Assembly: GCF_014171575.1 (NCBI RefSeq) | Contig: NZ_CP050453.1 | Location: 2,356,001-2,420,000, forward strand | Direction: 5' to 3' | Origin: Microbacterium sp. Se63.02b | Lineage (GTDB): Bacteria; Actinomycetota; Actinomycetes; Actinomycetales; Microbacteriaceae | Length of the DNA stretch: 64,000 bases | In this document: in pieces, positions 55,237 through 64,000 of the stretch | Numbering within the stretch: position 1 is the stretch's first letter | Layout of the letters: each line of letters opens with the position of its first letter | The notes under the pieces: generated by a model | Seen by the model: only the letters and a program-made list of their open reading frames with translations | Databases searched by the model: none | What the model was told of the DNA's origin: nothing | Made by a program: the position numbers and the translations under genes

Positions 55237-55987
55237 CGCCATCCGCCTGGATGCCGCGCAGACACGACGCCGCTGCGGCACGGTCGCCCTCATCCGCGTC
55301 GAGGCCGCCGAAGCGCACCTGCTCGTACAGGCCCAGAAGGGTGACGACCTCGGCGCCGATGCCGGCTCGACGTCCGATGATGCGAGCGGTGAACTCCGAG
55401 GGCGTCTCGTTCACGCCGCGACCCGCCCCGGCATCCGCTGCCGACTCCTCGAGCCCGACCCAGGCTGCCACGATGCTGTCGCCCGGCGACGGGCGAGCGT
55501 CGATCGTGCGGATCGCCTCGTCGATCCCCCGCCGGATCGTCTCCGCATCGGGCTCGGGGTCCCGGCTCACGGCCATCCCCCGCGTCGCCTCGACCTCGGA
55601 CGCTTCGCGCCGCGTCAGGGGGCGATCCCGCCAGAGTCCCCTCAGAAAGCGGACGAGCATGCGCGCGGCCATGATCAACAGTGCGAGCACCGCGACAGTC
55701 ACGAGGACCGCCATCACGATGCCGATGATCCGGAGCAGCGGCGAATCGCCGGGTGGCACCATCGGCGGCGGTGTGGTCTCCGAGGGCAGGGGCTCGATGA
55801 TCTCGCCATCGATGCGTTCGGGCTCGGCGTCCGGCAGGACACCGAACTGCGGACGCCCCTGCTGTGCGGCAGCGAACATCAGAATCGCGAACAGACCGAC
55901 CACGGCGCTCAACGGAAGCAGGAAACGGATCACACCGAGACCCACGACGCGGCGGTCGCCGTCGACCGGGGCTTCAGTGCGCGACAT
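55233..55987 (-). CDS. DUF4129 domain protein
   Basis: About 251 residues. One N-terminal membrane segment (FLLPLSAVVGLFAILMF), a Pro-rich outer loop and a second segment (IIGIVMAVLVTVAVLALLIM) are followed by a cytoplasmic DUF4129 domain (SIVAAWVGLEESAADAG, RNETPSEFTARIIGR-like). A frame break near 55240-55246 (one base missing) is inferred because repair ends the protein as IQADWR with a stop that overlaps the next ATG. First gene of the cluster. Confidence 0.7.
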
Positions 55988-56056
55988 GTCTCCCACCCTA
56001 GGCGCGGGGCGGCGCAACCCCGCTCTGTGGCGCGGATATCGGACAGCCGAGGATAC

Positions 56057-56500
56057 TCATGCGAGGTCGGGGCGCCTCCCGGCGAAGGGCCCCAGGCCGT
56101 CTCGGAGCGCCGAGATCTGGTCGATGTCCATCCCCACCGCCGCCATGACCTGGCGCGGGACGTCGACAGCACGTTCGCGCAGCGCAGCGCCCGCCGGGGT
56201 GAGCGTGATCTCCAGGCGTCGCTCGTCCTCGCTGCTGCGCTGCCGGGCGACGAGACCCTCGGCTTCGAGGCGCTTCACCAGTGGCGAAGCTGTCGCGGGT
56301 TCCAATGCCAGATCGGCCGCGAGGTCGTTGAGGGTGCGCGGCGCCCTCTCCCAGAGCGCGAGCATGACCAGATACTGCGGATGGGTCAGGCCGAGAGGCT
56401 CGAGGATGGGGCGGTACAGGGCTACGACGTTGCGCGCCGCGGTCACCAGGGCGAAGCACAACTGGTTCTCCAGTTTGAGCAGGTCGTCGGTCGCGGTCAC
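56057..56500 (-). CDS. OhrR-like MarR-family regulator
   Basis: 147 residues from the GTG. It is a winged-helix regulator with the N-terminal block LENQLCFALVTAARNV that carries the peroxide-reactive Cys of OhrR, then PQYLVMLALWE and the wing ASPLVKRLEAEGLVAR. OhrR represses an organic hydroperoxide reductase gene and is released by Cys oxidation. No ohr gene is in the window; instead a small protein is divergently encoded. A TTG at 56515 is an alternative start. Confidence 0.8.
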   Translation of the reverse strand: MTATDDLLKLENQLCFALVTAARNVVALYRPILEPLGLTHPQYLVMLALWERAPRTLNDLAADLALEPATASPLVKRLEAEGLVARQRSSEDERRLEITLTPAGAALRERAVDVPRQVMAAVGMDIDQISALRDGLGPFAGRRPDLA

Positions 56501-56520
56501 AAGGCGACTATACAACCGCG

Positions 56521-56540
56521 CTAATGATTAGTACACTAAT
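56521..56540. promoter_or_regulatory. Candidate operator of the OhrR-like regulator
   Basis: CTAAT-G-ATTAG-TACA-CTAAT gives two overlapping inverted repeats made from three copies of the same five-base arm. It lies between the regulator start and the divergent gene, in an AT-rich patch that stands out from its surroundings. This is the layout expected for autoregulation by a MarR dimer. Confidence 0.55.
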
Positions 56541-56544
56541 GAAC

Positions 56545-56787
56545 ATGGCTCAGGACTCCGAACGCCCTCCCCTCCGCACGCGGATCCGCGAGGCCGGAGG
56601 CCTCTACTCCTGGGTGAACTCGAACCTGATCCGTTTCGCAGGTCCTGCGTCCGTCGGACCGTACGAGAAGACACCGCCTCCCAGTCCCGCTGAGCGCGCT
56701 GAGCGCGCCTGCCCCCTGTGCGGCGCACCGATGTCGCAGCACGAGATCGACCGCTCAGGCCCGAAGACGCTGGTGCACTGCCCGTAG
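56545..56787 (+). CDS. Small protein with C-terminal Cys motif, divergent from the OhrR-like gene
   Basis: 80 residues from MAQDSER. Two further in-frame ATGs lie inside the operator region. The middle contains SWVNSNLIRFAGPASVGPYE and the end has CPLCGAPM plus VHCP, three Cys and a His that could bind one zinc. Function is not recognised. Control by the neighbouring redox regulator would fit a thiol-based role, but this is inference. Confidence 0.6.
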   Translation: MAQDSERPPLRTRIREAGGLYSWVNSNLIRFAGPASVGPYEKTPPPSPAERAERACPLCGAPMSQHEIDRSGPKTLVHCP

Positions 56788-56789
56788 CG

Positions 56790-57138
56790 TCAGTCTCGCT
56801 CCGACGCCTCGACAGCGGATCCTGACGACTCTCGCGCCGCGTCGAGCCAGAACATCAGGTCATCGTCTGTCGCGATGGCGCCGGGAACGACGTCGAGCCA
56901 TCCCGAGCTCATCGTGCGCGCTCCCATCACCGCGCGTCGCCCCGGGCCTGGTGAGCAGCGCCGCGCCGCTCTCCTCGTCGAGGCGGACCAGGAGAACGCC
57001 GCCCGGCCTGGCGCCCAGGAGGATGTGCCCGTCATGGAGAAAGGCGCGTGTGCCGAACATGCGCCGCTCCTCGACCTCGGCGTCGGCGCTCAGCAGCGCC
57101 CTGATCCGATCGGCCAGCTCGTGCCCCGCAGCATCCAT
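56790..57138 (-). CDS. TfoX N-terminal domain protein
   Basis: About 116 residues. The VEERRMFGTRAFLHDGHILLGARPGG pattern (read in two parts) is the TfoX/Sxy N-terminal fold, here as a stand-alone domain. A frame break near 56938-56945 needs two bases added (a GC pair in GCGCGA) or one removed; after repair the protein continues ARRAVMGARTMSSGWLDV. It lies 16 bases upstream of uvrB on the coding strand of that operon's far side, sharing direction with uvrB but downstream of it. Confidence 0.65.
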
Positions 57139-57153
57139 CTCTCGGTCTCCCGT

Positions 57154-59226
<2,073 letters not shown>

Positions 59227-59263
59227 ACTTCCAGCGTAGGCCGCCCCTCCGACATCGAGGCCG

Positions 59264-59801
59264 TCAGGCGACGATGGTCGCGGTCTGCGCCGAGGGCTCG
59301 GACGCCCAGGTGGTCGTGCCGCCGTTGACGAGCCGCATCGTCGCCGTCGAGGTCAGCGTGCCTGGCGCAGTGCCGACCACGTTGAAGGTCAGTCCGTCTC
59401 CGAAGTTCGGCGGTGTCTTCGTGAAGGTGAACACCGTGGCCGACGACCCTCCCGGCGGGACGGACGCCCACGAGCCGAGCGGGGAGGCGGGGTCCAGCGT
59501 CACGGGCGAGCTGAACACGACGACGACCTCCAGAGGCCCCGGCCGGCGGGTTCACCCACGGGTCGGCGCGATAGCTGATCTGGGTGCTGAAGGTGGCCTT
59601 GAGCCCACCCGTCGCCGGCACCAGGGTGGTGAACCCGCCTTGCGCCTCGGCATCCCAGTAGTAGTTCGCCGCGTCGTTGGTGATGACGTTGCCGCTCGCG
59701 GCGGCCATCGGCATCGCGACGGCTGCGGCGATCACCGGCACCGACCAGGCGGCTCCTCGGATCACTGTTCGGCGCGAGATGCCACGGTTGTCCTGTGTCA
59801 C
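59264..59801 (-). CDS. Secreted protein with Tat-like signal, Microbacteriaceae type
   Basis: About 179 residues. The GTG start follows GGGAGTGG. The signal has twin Arg ([18 protein letters not shown]) and a hydrophobic stretch ending in MAAAS, a form common in cell-surface proteins of this family. The mature part looks like a beta-sandwich, rich in Thr, Ser and Val, with no catalytic motif. A frame break at about 59533-59536 (one extra base or two missing) lies before [16 protein letters not shown]. Confidence 0.6.
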
Positions 59802-59913
59802 TTTTCCACTCCCCAGAGCGCGCGGAAAAGCTATCCCCCAGCAGACCATCCCCTGGTGCGTCCCCACGCCCACAACCAGAATACCAGTGGGGTCGAGGAC
59901 TGCCGTCCAGTCG

Positions 59914-60513
59914 TCACGGTCGGCTGATGCGCTCCCAGAGTGCGTCCGCCTGCTCGTGCGTGTGGGCCAGAGTGCCCCCGGTATCGATCACGACGTCGGC
60001 GATGGCGAGGCGGCGTTCATCCGAGACCTGCGCATCGATCCGCGCCCTCGCCGCGCGCTCGTCCATACCCCGGAGAGCGACCAGTCGCCGCAGACGCTCC
60101 TCGGACGGGGCGTGCGCGACGACGATCTGGTCCCACGGATCGTCGACCCTCGCCTCGACGAGCAGCGGCACGTCGTACACCACCACGGCGTCGGGGTCGG
60201 CGGCGAACGCCTCGTCGAATCGCCGTTGCGACTCCGCCCGCACGGCGGGGTGCACGATCGCGTTCAGCTGCGCGAGGAGGTCGGCGTCTCCGAAGACCTT
60301 CGCGCCGAGAGCCGCCCGGTCGAGGGTGCCGTCCGCCGCGATCACCGCCGATCCGAAGAACTCGGCGATCCGGTCGAGGACCGGCGATCCCGGAGCCTGC
60401 ACATCGCGCACGATCTGATCCGCGTCGACGATGACCGCCCCGTGTTCGGCGAGCCGTCTGGCAATGGTCGACTTCCCCGACGCGATACCGCCGGTGAGCG
60501 CGATGAGAGGCAT
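59914..60513 (-). CDS. coaE: Dephospho-CoA kinase
   Basis: 199 residues, intact. It catalyses the last step of coenzyme A synthesis. P-loop TGGIASGKSTIA at residues 7-18, DADQIVRDV, the LID region and VVYDVPLLVEA match the family. It has no C-terminal DUF, unlike some mycobacterial forms. Confidence 0.95.
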   Translation of the reverse strand: MPLIALTGGIASGKSTIARRLAEHGAVIVDADQIVRDVQAPGSPVLDRIAEFFGSAVIAADGTLDRAALGAKVFGDADLLAQLNAIVHPAVRAESQRRFDEAFAADPDAVVVYDVPLLVEARVDDPWDQIVVAHAPSEERLRRLVALRGMDERAARARIDAQVSDERRLAIADVVIDTGGTLAHTHEQADALWERISRP

Positions 60514-60543
60514 GCCGCCAGTCTAGGGTTCGGCCCAGGCGGC

Positions 60544-62422
<1,879 letters not shown>

Positions 62423-62426
<4 letters not shown>

Positions 62427-64000
62427 GCTGTCCTCAGTTCGGCGGCGGCGAGCACGTCGGCGATGTCGTCGACGGCCCAGGGGTTCTGCAGCGATGTGGT
62501 GTCTCCGAGCGGTCGGGGATCACGGCCGGCTCTCCGGTCCTGCTCGGCTTCCCACAACTCTGCCAGGAGTCGGCGCATGATCTTGCCCGAGCGGGTCTTC
62601 GGCAGGTCGGGGACCACCACGATGTGCTTGGGCTTGGCGACGGGGCCGATCGCCTCTGCGACCTGGCTGCGAAGGGCGGAGGGCGTCACGTCGGCGCGTC
62701 CGGACGGCGTGACGAAGGCCACGACGGCCTGCCCGGTGACGGGATCGGAGACGCCTGCGGAGCCCGCCTCCCCCACGGTCTCGTGGGCGACGAGGGCCGA
62801 TTCGATCTCGATCGTCGAGAGGCGGTGTCCTGACACGTTCACGACGTCGTCGAGCCGTCCCAGAATCCAGATGTAGCCGTCTGCGTCCCGGGTCGCACCG
62901 TCACCGGCCACGTAGAATCCGCCGTGCTCGCCCCGACCGGCATACGTCGACCAGTACGAATCGCGGTAGCGGATCGGATCGCCCCACACGGTGCGCGCCA
63001 TCCCCGGCCACGGACGCCGGACCACCAGGGTTCCGGATCGACCGGGGCGACTTCTTCTCCGCGCTCGTCGACGACGGCGACGTCGATGCCGGGAAGCGGC
63101 ACCGAGGCCGATCCCGGCTTGAGCGTCGTGACGCCCGGCAGCGGGGCGATCATCGCCGCACCGGTCTCCGACTGCCACCACGTGTCGATCACCGGTAGTT
63201 CGTCGCGGCCGAAGTTGCGCCGGAACCACACCCAGGCCTCGGGGTTGATGGCCTCGCCGACCGTGCCGAGGAGTCGAAGGGTCGTCAGGTCGTGTCCTGC
63301 GGGCAGTTCCACCCCGAACCAGGTCATGAACGTGCGGATCAGCGTGGGCGCCGTGTAATAGACGGTCACCCCGTAGCGCTCGATGATCTCGAGGTGGCGC
63401 TCTCGGTGCGGCGTGTCGGGGGTGCCCTCGTAGATGACCTGCGTGAGTCCGTTGGAGAGCGGACCGTAGATCTCATACGTGTGCGCGGTCACCCAGGCGA
63501 GGTCCGCGGTGCACCAGTGCACGTCGTCGGCCTTGGCGTCGAAGTGGGCCCAATGCGCCCAGCTCGCCTGCGTGAGGTACCCCCCCGAGGTGTGCACCAG
63601 CCCCTTGGGCTTACCGGTCGTCCCTGAGGTGTAGATGATGAAGAGCGGATGCTCGGCATCGAACGACTCCGCCAAGTGCACGGGCGAGGCGGTGTCGACC
63701 ACGTCATGCCACCACACATCTCGACCGTCGGTCCACGGCACGTCCTGCCCGGTGCGGCGCAGCACGAGCACGTGCTCGAGTGCCGGCAGGTCGGCCGCGG
63801 CGATGTCGGCCGTCGACTTGACCTCGGTGGCCGCTCCGCGGCGATACTGCCCGTCACTCGTGACGAGCAGCTTCGCACCGGTGTCCACGAGGCGGAATCG
63901 CACGGCCTCGGCGGAGAATCCGCCGAAGACGAGGGAGTGCACCGCGCCGATCCGTGCGCAGGCGAGGGTGATCACGATGGTCTCGACGAGCACGGGAAGG
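62423..64000 (-). CDS. acs: Acetyl-CoA synthetase (partial, N-terminus outside the window)
   Basis: The frame runs off the right edge; about 526 residues of an expected 650 are present. AMP-forming ligase that activates acetate. The P-loop IYTSGTTGKPKG, DTWWQSETGA, the YVAGDGATRDADGY hinge and the C-terminal catalytic Lys in KTRSGKIMRR, a known acetylation target, are visible. One frame break at 63033-63036 (one base missing) after VDPG. It leads the acs-metY-CoA-binding protein operon. Confidence 0.9.

Overview
The window is a high-GC actinobacterial chromosome segment. Dense tail-to-head operons, RbpA, WhiA, the paired clpP1/clpP2, the gap-pgk-tpi-secG block and the rapZ-uvrC-uvrA block point to Microbacteriaceae, most likely Microbacterium. 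That placement is inferred from gene content and order, not from a search. I see no phage, insertion sequence, CRISPR array or replication origin.

Positions 1-22,614 form an accessory island for importing and breaking down peptides, probably peptides that contain D-amino acids such as those released from peptidoglycan. A leftward operon runs from 11,906 to 55: GNAT acyltransferase, SIS-domain protein, N-succinylamino-acid-racemase-type enolase, class IV aminotransferase, M19 dipeptidase, class I glutamine amidotransferase, class C beta-lactamase-fold hydrolase, and a complete Dpp-type importer. A divergent rightward operon runs from 12,026 to 21,530: M20 peptidase, a second complete Dpp-type importer, LD-carboxypeptidase and two class A beta-lactamase-fold hydrolases. 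A DmpA/BapA-type P1 peptidase converges on it. The GNAT, racemase and M20 genes match the known three-enzyme route that turns D-amino acids irreversibly into L-amino acids.

Positions 22,773-38,706 hold valS, an ArsR-type regulator, an M3 oligopeptidase, clpX, a deoxyribose-phosphate module (SorC-type regulator, deoC, aldehyde dehydrogenase, half-length aldehyde dehydrogenase) lying between clpX and clpP1P2, a TPR protein and trigger factor. Two tRNA genes (Pro-UGG, Gly-UCC) sit at 38.8-39.0 kb. Positions 39,162-51,868 carry a membrane-anchored HExxH protein, rbpA, secG, tpiA, pgk, gap, sodA, whiA, rapZ, uvrC and uvrA. Positions 51,878-55,987 are a MoxR-DUF58-DUF4129 cluster without the usual transglutaminase. 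The end holds an OhrR-like regulator with a clear operator, a TfoX-like protein, uvrB, a secreted protein, coaE, a CoA-binding protein, metY and a partial acs.

About 40 reading-frame breaks affect roughly 28 genes, including essential ones such as pgk and whiA. About three quarters are a net loss of one base, mostly in G or C runs. I treat them as consensus errors in the sequence and give each such gene as one feature with the break located.
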